Assembly: GCF_002161765.1 (NCBI RefSeq) | Contig: NZ_NFIN01000002.1 | Location: 164,658-228,657, forward strand | Direction of reading: 5' to 3' | From: Bacteroides sp. An322 | GTDB lineage: Bacteria; Bacteroidota; Bacteroidia; Bacteroidales; Bacteroidaceae | DNA length: 64,000 nt | In this document: positions 25,963 through 35,684 of the stretch, piece by piece | Numbering within the stretch: the stretch's first letter is position 1 | How the letters are laid out: each line of letters opens with the position of its first letter | Position numbers and translations under genes: made by a program | Notes under the pieces: model-generated | The model's input: the letters and a program-made list of their open reading frames with translations, nothing else | Databases searched by the model: none | What the model was told of the DNA's origin: nothing

Positions 25963-27939
25963 TTGCTTTCTCTTTTTACATCTTATCCGTTGTTCCGGCT
26001 GACCATTTCGCTGGCAGCCGGAATTTTGATATCCGATTGGTTGTTTCCAGATGCGGCGTATTTGGCATGGCTCATAGGGGCATGGATTGTTACTTTTTTC
26101 TTCTCCGTTGCGTGTTATCCGTTAAACCGTTATCGTTGGCGTATGTTTTTCGGATGCGGGATTTATATAAATGTCGCATTATTAGGAGGCATTTTGTATT
26201 TGGCAAATCGTGAAGAAGTACGTTTTGACTGGGCGGAAGGACGTAATGTCTATGTGGGAACGATACTTGATGTGCCTCATCCAAAACCTAAAACCATGCA
26301 ATCCATCGTAGAAGTGGAATGGACAAAGAATTTATCCGATAGTGTTTGGTATCCGGTAAACCGTAAAATTGTATTGTATTGGATGCCTGATTCTGTGCAA
26401 GGAGATTTGTCGTGTGGAGATCGGGTTTGTTTTGAAGCAAGTGTCAGTCGTCCGGTCTCGGATGTGGATTTCTCAGGATTTGATTATGGATTGTATTTGG
26501 AGCGGCAGGGAATTGGAGGCACAGCGGTCGCTTTTTCAGGGAATTGGTATAAGCTGGAGCGTACAAATCCGTTGTCTTTCAGGCAAAAGGCATTGCTTTA
26601 TCGGGAGAAAATTGTTGATACATATCGTTCATGGGGATTGGATGATGATGTACAAGCTGTAGTTTCAGCATTGACTGTAGGGGATAAGAGTGAATTGACA
26701 CGTGAATTGAAAGACAGTTATACCGCAGCTGGAACCAGCCATATCTTGGCACTTTCGGGGATGCACATTGTCATTCTTGCGTTAATCTTGTCATGGTTGT
26801 TTTATCCGATCCGTTATTTGCCTGGTGGTAAGTGGGTTATCAGTCTTTTCATAGTAGTATTTCTATGGAGTTTTGCTTTCCTTTCCGGGTTAAGCCCTTC
26901 GGTAATACGGGCTGTAGTCATGTATTCGTTGTGTGCCGTGGCATCGGTTTTCACAGAAAGCAGGTTTGCCGGGGTGTTTTCGGTATCATTGGCGGCTTTT
27001 CTGATGTTGGTATATCAGCCTTTGTATTTGTTTGATGTCAGTTTCCAATTGTCTTTTATTGCAGTAGTGTCTCTTTTGTTGATATATCCATTTATTGAAA
27101 AACTGTTTCATTTTCGTTGGAAATTGCTTGATTATATTTGGAAATCTATGGCATTGTCTATGGCTGCTCAGTTGGGAACTTTGCCTTTTATTTTGTGTTA
27201 TTTCGGTACTTTCCCTACTTATTTTTTGCTTGCTAATTTAGTGGTCACTCCTTTATCGATTGTTATTTTGGGTTTAGCACTTGTTTGTTTGCTTTGTGGG
27301 GCAATACCTTGGTTAGTAAAAGGATTAAGTATTTCGGTTGAATTGTTGAACGGTATAATGGAGTGGGTACAAGGCTTGGCTGGCTCTCAAATAACTTCTA
27401 TTTATTTTTCTCCTTTGCAAGCATGGATATTTGCTTTGTTTTTGGTTTTGGCGGTGTTTTATGTTTCACGCCGTTCTGCCCGTAGGTTGGTTTGGATGTT
27501 GTGTTCTTTGAATGTATTGTTGGTAATGTTTTGGATAGAACATTTGAGTCCAACTGATGATTATTTGTATTTTACCCGTTCAGGCATTTATACTAAACGA
27601 GATAGGGATGTTTCACAATTATTTTCTGAAACCAATCTTTATCGGATACAAAATTTACAAGTTGCATTGGCTAATGATTCCCGTTGGAAAAATAAGCAAT
27701 CGGATGAACGACTTCACATAGATTATGTGTATATATGTAAAGGCTTTAGTGGTACAATGGCGGGATTGGCTGATTTGTTTCAGATTCAATATGTGATATT
27801 CGACGGTTCGTTGGGTGATGCTTACCGGGAACGTTTGAAACAAGAATGCAAGTCATTAGGCTTGGCTTATAGTGATATTGCAGAGACGGGTACTTATTCG
27901 ACAATACTTCGCAACATTGATCATACGCCGAAAAATTAA
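25963..27939 (+). CDS. ComEC/Rec2-family membrane protein
   Basis: This 658-residue polytopic membrane protein related to ComEC is the channel for DNA uptake in transformable bacteria. N-terminal helices are followed by a soluble DUF4131-like OB domain (about residues 80-190), then the competence domain with ILALSGMHIVILALIL, FLSGLSPSVIRAVVM and FDVSFQLSFIAVVSLLL, a classic ComEC pattern. The C-terminal 120 residues are short and show no HxHxDH metal site, so the beta-lactamase-like nuclease domain is absent or vestigial. The start is a TTG two bases after rpe, because no ATG lies nearby. A role in DNA uptake in this organism is unproven. Confidence 0.88.
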   Translation: MLSLFTSYPLFRLTISLAAGILISDWLFPDAAYLAWLIGAWIVTFFFSVACYPLNRYRWRMFFGCGIYINVALLGGILYLANREEVRFDWAEGRNVYVGTILDVPHPKPKTMQSIVEVEWTKNLSDSVWYPVNRKIVLYWMPDSVQGDLSCGDRVCFEASVSRPVSDVDFSGFDYGLYLERQGIGGTAVAFSGNWYKLERTNPLSFRQKALLYREKIVDTYRSWGLDDDVQAVVSALTVGDKSELTRELKDSYTAAGTSHILALSGMHIVILALILSWLFYPIRYLPGGKWVISLFIVVFLWSFAFLSGLSPSVIRAVVMYSLCAVASVFTESRFAGVFSVSLAAFLMLVYQPLYLFDVSFQLSFIAVVSLLLIYPFIEKLFHFRWKLLDYIWKSMALSMAAQLGTLPFILCYFGTFPTYFLLANLVVTPLSIVILGLALVCLLCGAIPWLVKGLSISVELLNGIMEWVQGLAGSQITSIYFSPLQAWIFALFLVLAVFYVSRRSARRLVWMLCSLNVLLVMFWIEHLSPTDDYLYFTRSGIYTKRDRDVSQLFSETNLYRIQNLQVALANDSRWKNKQSDERLHIDYVYICKGFSGTMAGLADLFQIQYVIFDGSLGDAYRERLKQECKSLGLAYSDIAETGTYSTILRNIDHTPKN

Positions 27940-27945
27940 GTTAAG

Positions 27946-28005
27946 TCCATCGGCAATCGAACCTGGGTCCGTATGCCGATGGACCCGGCTGCGATTGCCG
28001 ATGGA
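27946..28005. repeat. Nested inverted repeat between convergent genes
   Basis: TCCATCGGCAATCG (27946-27959) pairs perfectly with CGATTGCCGATGGA (27992-28005). Inside, GGGTCC (27965-27970) pairs with GGACCC (27981-27986) around a ten-base loop that repeats the word GCCGATGG. Overall it is a roughly 25-bp imperfect stem. It fills the gap between the ComEC and MFS transporter stops and may end transcripts from both sides, though it lacks a T-tract. Confidence 0.8.
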
Positions 28006-28011
28006 TATAAG

Positions 28012-29370
28012 TTATTTCTTTTCTTTAATAATGCCTACACAGCAAGCGCCGATAAGGAGCAAGATGCCGGCAAGTACCAACATGTTGACTTCTGGAGGAA
28101 CGCTGCCTTCGCGAGTGAAGAGATGAAGGATTTGTCCGCCTGTAGCGGCAGCTATAATTTGAGGTACGCAAATGGTACCATTGAATAATCCCAAATAAGT
28201 CCCCATGTGTCCGCCGCTTAATGAGTTGGTCAGGATTGTGAACGGCAAAGCCAACATTGCTGTCCAAGCACAACCGATTAATAAGAAGGAAACGAATAAA
28301 GCATATTGGTTATGGATAAAGAAAGTCGAAATAAAACCGATGCCGCCTAATATCAGACTAAGCGAGTAGACCAACTTGCGGTTCTTGAACGAAGGCAATA
28401 TGGCAGCCCAAATAACTGACCCAATTGCTTGTACGGCAAAGAGAATACCTACCCAGTTGCTGGCATCTTGGTATTCGGGCGATTGGGTGTTAAGCACTAA
28501 GTTTGTCACTCCGTCTTTTACAATTTCAATAGAAGGTGTCCCGAACACGTTAGCGGCTACCGTCCCGTTGGTATAAGTCCACATGAACATAAAGGCTGCC
28601 CAGCAGAAGAATTGCACCAGTCCTACAGTCCAGAAAGCTTTCGGTGCATTGACCAGCAATTTGAAGACATTTACTTTTTCTTCTTTCTCCTTGTTCGTGA
28701 TGCCATGGTATTCGGCATAAAGTTGGGGAGGATATTCTTTCACTTTTATTGTCGTGTAGATAACGCACAATATCAAGATAGCTGCTCCTACATAGAATGA
28801 ATAGATAACCGAATCGGGTATTACGCCTTTGGGGGCAATATTGCTGATGCCGATAGCCGCAAAGATAAATGGGAAAAGATAACCGGCAAGGCTTCCGGCG
28901 TTGCACAGGAAACTTTGGATAGCGTAAGCCAGTCCTTTTTGCTTTTCGTTTACCATGTCGCCCACCATCATTTTAAAGGGTTGCATGGCAATATTGATAG
29001 AGGTATCAAGTAGCATAAGCGAGATAAGTCCGAAAATCATAGCTTCTGACACGCTCATTCCGAAACTTCCGGCGTTAGGCAGCATACACATTACGAGTAC
29101 GGCGATAAGTGCTCCGATGAATAGATAAGGAATACGGCGTCCGAAGCGGCACCAAGTACGGTCACTGAACATGCCGATGAGTGGCTGTACGATAATGCCA
29201 GCCAAAGGAGGAAGTATCCAAAAGTAACTCAAACTATGCGGGTCTGCTCCCAAAGTGGAGAAGATACGGCTGATGTTAGCGCTTTGCAGGGCGTAAGCTA
29301 TCTGTACGCCGAAAAATCCGAAACTGATGTCCCACAGTTTCCAAAAACTTAGGTTAGGTATTTCTTTCAT
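28012..29370 (-). CDS. MFS sugar transporter (SLC45/GPH type)
   Basis: This 452-residue inner-membrane protein has about twelve hydrophobic segments. Typical blocks are FGFFGVQIAYALQSANISRIFSTLG, LAGIIVQPLIGMFSDRTWCRFGRRIPY (the MFS loop 2-3 motif), and GGHMGTYLGLFNGTICVPQII. This look is shared with the SLC45/glycoside-pentoside group that takes up disaccharides. It lies just downstream of malQ on the same strand (19 bases apart), so maltose or maltodextrin import is the likely job (inference). Confidence 0.9.
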   Translation of the reverse strand: MKEIPNLSFWKLWDISFGFFGVQIAYALQSANISRIFSTLGADPHSLSYFWILPPLAGIIVQPLIGMFSDRTWCRFGRRIPYLFIGALIAVLVMCMLPNAGSFGMSVSEAMIFGLISLMLLDTSINIAMQPFKMMVGDMVNEKQKGLAYAIQSFLCNAGSLAGYLFPFIFAAIGISNIAPKGVIPDSVIYSFYVGAAILILCVIYTTIKVKEYPPQLYAEYHGITNKEKEEKVNVFKLLVNAPKAFWTVGLVQFFCWAAFMFMWTYTNGTVAANVFGTPSIEIVKDGVTNLVLNTQSPEYQDASNWVGILFAVQAIGSVIWAAILPSFKNRKLVYSLSLILGGIGFISTFFIHNQYALFVSFLLIGCAWTAMLALPFTILTNSLSGGHMGTYLGLFNGTICVPQIIAAATGGQILHLFTREGSVPPEVNMLVLAGILLLIGACCVGIIKEKK

Positions 29371-29389
29371 GGTCTTTTATGTTAATGGG

Positions 29390-32056
29390 TTATCTTCCGC
29401 ATTCGTCTATCATCCAGCGGATTTTATTGTTGAATGCGTCTTGTTTCATTAGGTTTTCCAATGTGATGTGCATACGCCAGCGCCAATAATGTTTGGGGTT
29501 AGCAGGCACATTAATCCGTTCGATAGCAATATCCGGATTGCGTAAGGCCTCATCCATAGAAGTCCAGTCTTGCCATGTCAAGATACACAGCATAGAAGGG
29601 CTGTACAGGTGTCGGCGGATAACGTCTTCGCATAACCAACCTGGCGCATGTTCGGGCAATTCTCCCCAATGTCCGAGTTCGTGATAGAAGAAACGGGCAG
29701 CTATGTCGCGGTCTTCTTCCCACCAGCCACGGAACGTAGACATATCGTGTGTGCCAATGGTGCATACCGAACGGAACGGATAGGCATATACATGACCGAA
29801 CTCATGTGCCGGATTCTTTGGCATCCGCTGGATTTCGAGTGAAAGAATCTGAAGTTGTTCCATAACCCAAGGCACGCAGTCGGGTACCATACCCAAGTCT
29901 TCACCACATACCAACATCGAGGTGGCTTGTGTGAGGATAGGCAGTTTCTTCATAGCTTCATGATACCAGAATTCATTGTGCCGACGGTAATAATAATCGT
30001 TATACAGGCGGTTGAATGCGTCTTTTTCTTGTTGGCTTAATTGACGGTAGATAAAGTCATTTTGCACGGCAATGCGCGGATGATACATATCTGGATTATC
30101 CCTATCGGGGATGAACAATACATTGCTGACCAATGCATACAATCCTTCTTTCAGGTCGTTGTCCGGTTTTCCAGTTTGGGTAAAGTAAGCCTCTATCTTG
30201 CGTTGGGTATCAAATTCCGGGCGTAAGGTGTAGATGTCATGATGTGAATGTTGAACGAACGTATTCCGGACTTCCTGACTTTTTTCTCCGAACATGCTGT
30301 CTAACATGGCATCGTTAATGAACGGACGGGTCATGAATTCTTTTTGGAAATGCAATCCGTAGCTTTCGATTTCTTCTACACTCATAGGCAATGCCGGTAC
30401 AAATTGTCCTAACAATCCATGCACAGAATGGGTCGGTATTTCCCAAATGCGGAAGAAACCTAAAATATGGTCAATGCGGTAAGCTGTAAAATAGTTTGCC
30501 ATTTTGCGGAAACGGCGTTGCCACCATTGGTAGTTATCCTTTTCCATCACTTCCCAGTTGTAAGTCGGCAAGACCCAGTTTTGTCCTTTAGTAGAGAATG
30601 CATCGGGTGGAGCTCCGGCTTGACCATTCATGTTGAAATAATAAGGTTCAACCCAGGCTTCTACACTGGTACGGCTGATGCCGATAGGAATGTCACCTTT
30701 GACAATAACCCCTTGCTCTCGTCCGTAATTGCATGCTTCAAGTAGTTGGATGTGAAGCAGGTATTGCACAAAACAATGGAATGAAGTTTCAGTATATGCC
30801 TCATTTTCTGGAGAGCACAATTGTTCTGCAAATTCAGAACGGTATGTACTATATGTTTGCCATTGATGAAAATCAGGTGTTTGGAAGCGGTCACGTAAAT
30901 AACAGAAGGCGGCATACGGACGAAGCCATTCTGCATTTTCCTGATAGAAAGCTTGATACCCTTCGGAGGAAAGGAATGTTTCTTGTTCTTGTAAGAAAAC
31001 CGCTTTCAGGTAGGCGCGTTTCCAATGGTTGACGGCTTCATAGTCAACTTGAGGCAAGGCATTCAGTTCTATGCGTTTTTGTTCGAAAGTAGCGGCAGCT
31101 TCTTTATCATGTAGGGCAGGGAGCTGGCGTAAGTCCGCAAACATGGGATGGAAAGCATAGATTGAAATGCTGCTATACGGATAAGAGTCGGTCCATGTAC
31201 CCGTCATGGTCGTATCGTTGATAGGAAGTATTTGTACGGCATGCTGGTGTGTGTCGGCTGCCCAATGGATGAAGGTCTTGAGGTCTCCGAAATCACCTAC
31301 GCCATAACTTCCTTCTGAGCGGAGCGAGAATACCGGAATGGCACTTCCTGCCACTTTATATTGTTCGCTGGCAAAGAATATTTCTTCTTCCGGTGCAATA
31401 TAAGTTTCTCCAGGTTGTAGTGAGGGAGGCGTTATATGGCGGTTCTCATGTGCTTCCCATTCGATGACGGTACCGTTTTTAGGGTCAATAGCTACATATT
31501 TATAATCAAAGTCAGGAGGGAGTGTGGCGCCATCTAGAGTCAGTTGCCAAACGTTGGGTCGTATTTCAAACATACGGAGCAGGGCGATTTCTCCCCATTT
31601 GCCTAACGTGTTACAGTTTCCGGTAATGCCTAATATCCGTTCTTCTTTTCCGTTCATTGGACATAAGGCACGGAATATGATACGGGTGTTGCTTGAAGCT
31701 TGAGGAAAAGACTCTGAACAATGCGAGGTCGTAGGACAGAAAGCCGAACTGAACCGATAAGATGCAGCCGGCAGGTCACGCCAGTTGTCTTGTATTAAAT
31801 AATGAGTATCATCGCCTGCCGGCAAATAGAATTGGTGGGGAAAGATTCCGAATTCTTTCCGGATGCAACGGCCTTCGCGATGTACTTCATAGCGGTAGGT
31901 GATGAAAGAGACAGAAGGGTTGGGGTGATAATCGGTTTGTCCTTGCCAATGATACCCGTCTACAGTAAATAATTTTACAATGTTTTCTTCGTTAATGCAG
32001 ACACAGAGGTTTTCACCCCATGTCGTGCGATACTGGATTCGAAAAGTTATAATCAT
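29390..32056 (-). CDS. malQ: 4-alpha-glucanotransferase (amylomaltase, GH77) with N-terminal starch-binding domains
   Basis: This GH77 disproportionating enzyme has 888 residues from the ATG at 32056 (MIITFRIQYRTTWGENL); an upstream in-frame start adds 13 unlikely residues. Two CBM20-like domains lie at the N-terminus (about residues 1-250: TTWGENLCV..., then LGKWGEIALLRMFEIRPNVWQLTLDG). The catalytic domain follows, with the nucleophile Asp in YRIDHILGFFRIWEIP, the acid/base Glu in VCGEDLGMVPDCVP and the third Asp in TIGTHDMSTFRGWW. It transfers glucan segments between maltodextrins, releasing glucose. It shares an operon with the MFS transporter and is divergent from the pullulanase gene. 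Confidence 0.96.
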   Translation of the reverse strand: MIITFRIQYRTTWGENLCVCINEENIVKLFTVDGYHWQGQTDYHPNPSVSFITYRYEVHREGRCIRKEFGIFPHQFYLPAGDDTHYLIQDNWRDLPAASYRFSSAFCPTTSHCSESFPQASSNTRIIFRALCPMNGKEERILGITGNCNTLGKWGEIALLRMFEIRPNVWQLTLDGATLPPDFDYKYVAIDPKNGTVIEWEAHENRHITPPSLQPGETYIAPEEEIFFASEQYKVAGSAIPVFSLRSEGSYGVGDFGDLKTFIHWAADTHQHAVQILPINDTTMTGTWTDSYPYSSISIYAFHPMFADLRQLPALHDKEAAATFEQKRIELNALPQVDYEAVNHWKRAYLKAVFLQEQETFLSSEGYQAFYQENAEWLRPYAAFCYLRDRFQTPDFHQWQTYSTYRSEFAEQLCSPENEAYTETSFHCFVQYLLHIQLLEACNYGREQGVIVKGDIPIGISRTSVEAWVEPYYFNMNGQAGAPPDAFSTKGQNWVLPTYNWEVMEKDNYQWWQRRFRKMANYFTAYRIDHILGFFRIWEIPTHSVHGLLGQFVPALPMSVEEIESYGLHFQKEFMTRPFINDAMLDSMFGEKSQEVRNTFVQHSHHDIYTLRPEFDTQRKIEAYFTQTGKPDNDLKEGLYALVSNVLFIPDRDNPDMYHPRIAVQNDFIYRQLSQQEKDAFNRLYNDYYYRRHNEFWYHEAMKKLPILTQATSMLVCGEDLGMVPDCVPWVMEQLQILSLEIQRMPKNPAHEFGHVYAYPFRSVCTIGTHDMSTFRGWWEEDRDIAARFFYHELGHWGELPEHAPGWLCEDVIRRHLYSPSMLCILTWQDWTSMDEALRNPDIAIERINVPANPKHYWRWRMHITLENLMKQDAFNNKIRWMIDECGR

Positions 32057-32092
32057 AATCAGTGATGTTATGGTATTAGAATTAATAATACG

Positions 32093-32100
32093 CAAAGATA
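32093..32100 (-). promoter_or_regulatory. -7 box of malQ
   Basis: Minus-strand TATCTTTG, an exact TAnnTTTG match, about 36 bases upstream of the malQ ATG. No clear TTTG lies at -33. Confidence 0.45.
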
Positions 32101-32418
32101 ACTAGAGTAATTGGCTGCATTAGCTTACATAATGAAAATATAAATAAATATAACCATAAATCATGCTTACAGATAGTTGTAGACCCATTTAAAGGTCATT
32201 AAAATATAATTCTATTGTAGCCTTATAATAAAGACAGAACTCTAGATATGGAGTTTTTAAGCATTCGAAATCGTATATTTCTAAAGTTGGAATCATTCGT
32301 TGAAAAGTTCTATAAAAAGGTTTTTCCAATACGGCTTTCCCATTGATTTATAATGAGATAAAAATATAGGTGGTTTCTATTTTTTTTTCAATTCCACTGG
32401 GTTTGTAATAGAAAAAGG
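32101..32418. other. AT-rich divergent intergenic region
   Basis: This is about 320 bases between the malQ and pullulanase promoters. It is AT-rich, with no ORF, clear operator repeat or hairpin that I can support. As the control region of two divergent starch genes it is where a maltose-responsive regulator would bind, but I see no convincing site. Confidence 0.5.
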
Positions 32419-32426
32419 TATCTTTG
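32419..32426 (+). promoter_or_regulatory. -7 box of the first pullulanase gene
   Basis: TATCTTTG, an exact TAnnTTTG match, 33 bases before the ATG at 32460. A TTTG lies at 32402-32405, with shorter spacing than usual. Confidence 0.5.
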
Positions 32427-32459
32427 ACAAAAATCTTTAATAAACTAAATACAAGTACC

Positions 32460-34454
32460 ATGAAATTAAGACATTTATTCGTTTTGCCGTTTGTGGCGGC
32501 AATGGGATGCCAGCCGATGCAGCGTGATTATGATTCGTATGACAATTATCCTGTAGTGGAAGGAGATTGGGAGGAAATGGTTTATACTCCCGAAGCGACT
32601 CAGTTTGCTCTTTGGGCTCCTACGGCAGAAGAGGTGAATTTGAAACTTTATACTAAAGGAGTAGGAGGTGAGCCTACTCAAACATTGCCGATGAAGGCTG
32701 CCGAAGACGGATTGTGGCGTACATCAGTCGATGGAGACCTCAACGGACAATTTTATACATTCGATGTAAAGGTGAAAGGAAATTGGTTGGGCGATACTCC
32801 GGGTGTATGGGCAAAAGCAGTCGGTGTCAATGGCAATCGAGGTGCAATTATTGATTTAAAAGCGACTGACCCGGAAGGGTGGGAACAAGATGTGCGTCCT
32901 GAGTTAAAGAGTTTTGCAGATATCGTGCTTTATGAAATGCATCATCGTGATTTTTCAATTGATTCGTTGTCGGGTATTACGCATCGCGGTAAGTTCTTGG
33001 CGTTGACAGAAGAAGGAACAAAGACGGTACGCGGGCAAAAGACAGGTATCGACCATTTGAAAGAATTAGGCGTGACGCATGTACATATTCTACCTTCCTT
33101 TGATTATTCATCGGTAGATGAAACCAAGTTGGATACGCCTCAATACAATTGGGGATATGACCCGAAGAACTACAATGTGCCCGATGGCTCTTATTCTACC
33201 GACCCTTATACTCCAGATGTACGTATCCGTGAATTTAAACAAATGGTCATGGCATTGCATGAGGCAGGCATCCGTGTTGTGATGGACGTGGTGTATAATC
33301 ATACCGCAATCACTGATGGGGGTAATTTTGAGCGTACCGTTCCCGGTTATTTCTATCGTCAGAATCCGGAAGGAGGGTTTGCCAATGCTTCGGCTTGTGG
33401 CAATGAAACCGCTTCCGAACGGGCAATGGTACGCAAATTTATGGTAGAAAGCGTGAAATATTGGGTAGAGGAATACCATGTAGACGGTTTTCGTTTCGAT
33501 TTGATGGGTATTCATGATTTGGAAACTATGCGTGCTATCCGTAAAGTGTTAGACGAGATAGACCCTACCATTTATATATATGGTGAAGGCTGGGCAGCCG
33601 GTGCACCTCAATTGCCTATGGATTCGTTGGCGATGAAGAACAACATAGACCGCTTGTCGCGTATAGCTGCATTTAGTGATGAGTTCCGGGATAGTTTGCG
33701 CGGACCTTTCGCTAATGATGCTCAAGGTGCTTTCCTTGCCGGATATAAAGGACACGAGGCAGGCATCCGTTTCGGTATCGCAGGTGGTGTCGAGCATCCG
33801 CAGGTCAATGGAGAAGGTGGTCATAAAGTGCCTAAGTTTTGGGCTTTGCAGCCTACTCAGTTCATTAGTTATGTAAGTTGTCATGACGATATGTGCTTGG
33901 CAGACAGACTGAAAGCTACTATGCCGGATGCTTCGGTAAACGTGCGTAAGGATTTGCATAAATTAGCATTGACCGCTGTTTTGACTTCACAAGGCGTGCC
34001 TTTTATTTTTGCAGGCGATGAAGTGATGCGTGATAAGCAAGGAGTTCATAATTCATTCAATAGTCCGGATGAAATCAATGCCATCCGTTGGGAACTTAAA
34101 AAACAGAACCGGGATATATTCGATTATGTAAGTGGGCTGATTGCTATGCGTCGTGCTCATCCTGCTTTCCGCATGGGAGATGCGGATGCGGTGCGTAAGT
34201 ATTTGGAGTTCTTGCCTGTAACCGAAGATAATGTGGTTGCTTTCCGTTTGAAAGGGCAACCTAATGGAGATGCATGGACCGATATAACGGTGATATTGAA
34301 TGCACGCGATAGAGCTGTGTCTGTAGACTTGCCGGCAGGCACTTGGCAAGTGGTATGCCGTGACGGACTTATCAATCCGGATAAAGGCTTAGGTACGATG
34401 CAAGGCGGAAAAGTAAATGTAGGTGCACGTTCGGCGTTGATTCTGCATCGCTGA
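32460..34454 (+). CDS. pulA: Type I pullulanase lipoprotein (GH13)
   Basis: This debranching enzyme (664 residues) hydrolyses alpha-1,6 bonds in pullulan or branched maltodextrin. The signal peptide from the ATG at 32460 (MKLRHLFVLPFVAAMGC) has a lipobox Cys at 17, so it is anchored to a membrane. A CBM48-like domain (about 40-140, TQFALWAPTAEEVNLKLY) precedes the GH13 barrel: YNWGYDPKNYNVPDGSY, VVMDVVYNHT, the nucleophile Asp347 in GFRFDLMGIHD, Glu376 in YGEGW and Asp476 in SCHDD. A paralogue lies at 58379-60355. It is divergent from malQ and forms a maltodextrin-use module with it. Confidence 0.96.
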   Translation: MKLRHLFVLPFVAAMGCQPMQRDYDSYDNYPVVEGDWEEMVYTPEATQFALWAPTAEEVNLKLYTKGVGGEPTQTLPMKAAEDGLWRTSVDGDLNGQFYTFDVKVKGNWLGDTPGVWAKAVGVNGNRGAIIDLKATDPEGWEQDVRPELKSFADIVLYEMHHRDFSIDSLSGITHRGKFLALTEEGTKTVRGQKTGIDHLKELGVTHVHILPSFDYSSVDETKLDTPQYNWGYDPKNYNVPDGSYSTDPYTPDVRIREFKQMVMALHEAGIRVVMDVVYNHTAITDGGNFERTVPGYFYRQNPEGGFANASACGNETASERAMVRKFMVESVKYWVEEYHVDGFRFDLMGIHDLETMRAIRKVLDEIDPTIYIYGEGWAAGAPQLPMDSLAMKNNIDRLSRIAAFSDEFRDSLRGPFANDAQGAFLAGYKGHEAGIRFGIAGGVEHPQVNGEGGHKVPKFWALQPTQFISYVSCHDDMCLADRLKATMPDASVNVRKDLHKLALTAVLTSQGVPFIFAGDEVMRDKQGVHNSFNSPDEINAIRWELKKQNRDIFDYVSGLIAMRRAHPAFRMGDADAVRKYLEFLPVTEDNVVAFRLKGQPNGDAWTDITVILNARDRAVSVDLPAGTWQVVCRDGLINPDKGLGTMQGGKVNVGARSALILHR

Positions 34455-34485
34455 TAAGTGAAGAAATTGTTTAGAAATGCAGATT

Positions 34486-34536
34486 AACGCAGATTTTCGC
34501 AGATTAAACTAAAGATAATCTGAGGAAATCTGCGTT
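34486..34536. repeat. Intergenic dyad repeat (AACGCAGATT phrases)
   Basis: Arms 34486-34506 and 34516-34536 are complementary at 19 of 21 positions around a nine-base loop. The arm repeats the word GCAGATT, with a further copy just upstream. It lies just after the pullulanase stop. A second phrase (TTTGCGCCTTTGCGTTTC, 34571-34588) overlaps the next promoter. Confidence 0.7.
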
Positions 34537-34570
34537 TCTTCTAAAACATAAAGAAATAATTCTCCGTGTT

Positions 34571-34602
34571 TTTGCGCCTTTGCGTTTCAGTCCGTATCTT
34601 TG
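34571..34602 (+). promoter_or_regulatory. Promoter of the DHH phosphoesterase gene
   Basis: TTTG (34571-34574), 20 bases, TATCTTTG (34595-34602): a full match to the Bacteroides consensus. The ATG at 34627 follows after 24 bases. Confidence 0.65.
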
Positions 34603-34626
34603 CATTCTCAACTTAAACTATGATTT

Positions 34627-35664
34627 ATGTTATCAAAAATTATTCTTCAAGCTAATATTGATAAGGCAGCTAAGTTTTTCGAGCATGCCGATAAGATAAT
34701 CATCGTATCTCATGTGTCGCCCGATGGCGATGCGATAGGCTCTTCATTGGGCTTATCTCATTTCTTGGAAACTCAGGATAAGGACGTGCATGTGATTGTG
34801 CCGAATGCTTTTCCTGATTTTTTGCGTTGGATGCCCGGAGCGAAAGATGTGATTCGTTATGATAAGTACGGAGAATTTGCCGATAAGCTGATTGCAGAAG
34901 CCGATGTGATTTGTTGCCTCGATTTTAATGCGTTGTCACGCATTGATGCTGTAGCTAAGCCGGTGGCTGAAGCCAAGGCAAAGAAAATCCTGATAGACCA
35001 TCATCTCAATCCGGAAGATTTTTGTCAGGTAGTTATTTCGCATCCGGAAATATCTTCTACCTCTGAATTGGTTTTCCGTTTGATTTGCCGCATGGGGTGT
35101 TTCGAGGATATAACTAAAGAGGGTGCCGAGTGTATCTATACAGGTATGATGACCGATACAGGCGGATTTACGTACAATTCGAATAATCAGGAGATTTATT
35201 TCATTATCAGCGAATTGTTGTCGAAAGGCATTGATAAGGATGAAATATACCGTAAAGTGTTTAATACGTATTCCGAAGATCGTTTGCGTCTGATGGGCTA
35301 TGTATTGTACGACAAGATGCAGGTCTTTCCGCAATTCCGTTCCGCACTGATTACTTTGACTAAGAACGAGCAAAACAAGTTCCGTTATGTGAAGGGAGAT
35401 ACGGAAGGCTTTGTCAACATTCCGTTGCAGATAAAGAATATTTGTTTTTCAGCTTTCTTGCGTGAAGATACCGAGAAAGATATGATAAAGATTTCCCTTC
35501 GTTCGGTAGGGGCTTTCCCTTGCAATAAGGTTGCGTCTGAGTTCTTTAATGGCGGAGGTCACCTGAATGCTTCGGGCGGAGAGTATTATGGCACAATGGA
35601 CGAGGCTATCCAGTTATTTAAGCAAGCTTTGGTGAAGTATGAAGATTTATTATTGAAAAATTGA
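34627..35664 (+). CDS. DHH/DHHA1 phosphoesterase (NrnA-like)
   Basis: This 345-residue member of the DHH superfamily matches bifunctional oligoribonuclease/pAp-phosphatase NrnA in order and length. Motifs are IIVSHVSPDGDAIGSSLGLSH (Asp cluster), CLDFNALSRID, the DHH block KILIDHHLNPEDF and MMTDTGGFTYNS. The DHHA1 domain ends with FFNGGGHLNASGGEY (glycine-rich substrate loop). It may degrade nano-RNA or recycle pAp, or hydrolyse cyclic dinucleotide products; these are not separable by eye. It is monocistronic, with a strong promoter in front and a terminator behind. Confidence 0.93.
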   Translation: MLSKIILQANIDKAAKFFEHADKIIIVSHVSPDGDAIGSSLGLSHFLETQDKDVHVIVPNAFPDFLRWMPGAKDVIRYDKYGEFADKLIAEADVICCLDFNALSRIDAVAKPVAEAKAKKILIDHHLNPEDFCQVVISHPEISSTSELVFRLICRMGCFEDITKEGAECIYTGMMTDTGGFTYNSNNQEIYFIISELLSKGIDKDEIYRKVFNTYSEDRLRLMGYVLYDKMQVFPQFRSALITLTKNEQNKFRYVKGDTEGFVNIPLQIKNICFSAFLREDTEKDMIKISLRSVGAFPCNKVASEFFNGGGHLNASGGEYYGTMDEAIQLFKQALVKYEDLLLKN

Positions 35665-35684
35665 TTTTTCATGTTTTAAACGAT

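Noticed and set aside
28012..34454. Starch polysaccharide utilisation locus (sus-like)
   Set aside because: malQ, pullulanase and an MFS transporter are present, but there is no susC/susD pair, surface amylase or SusR-like regulator in the window.
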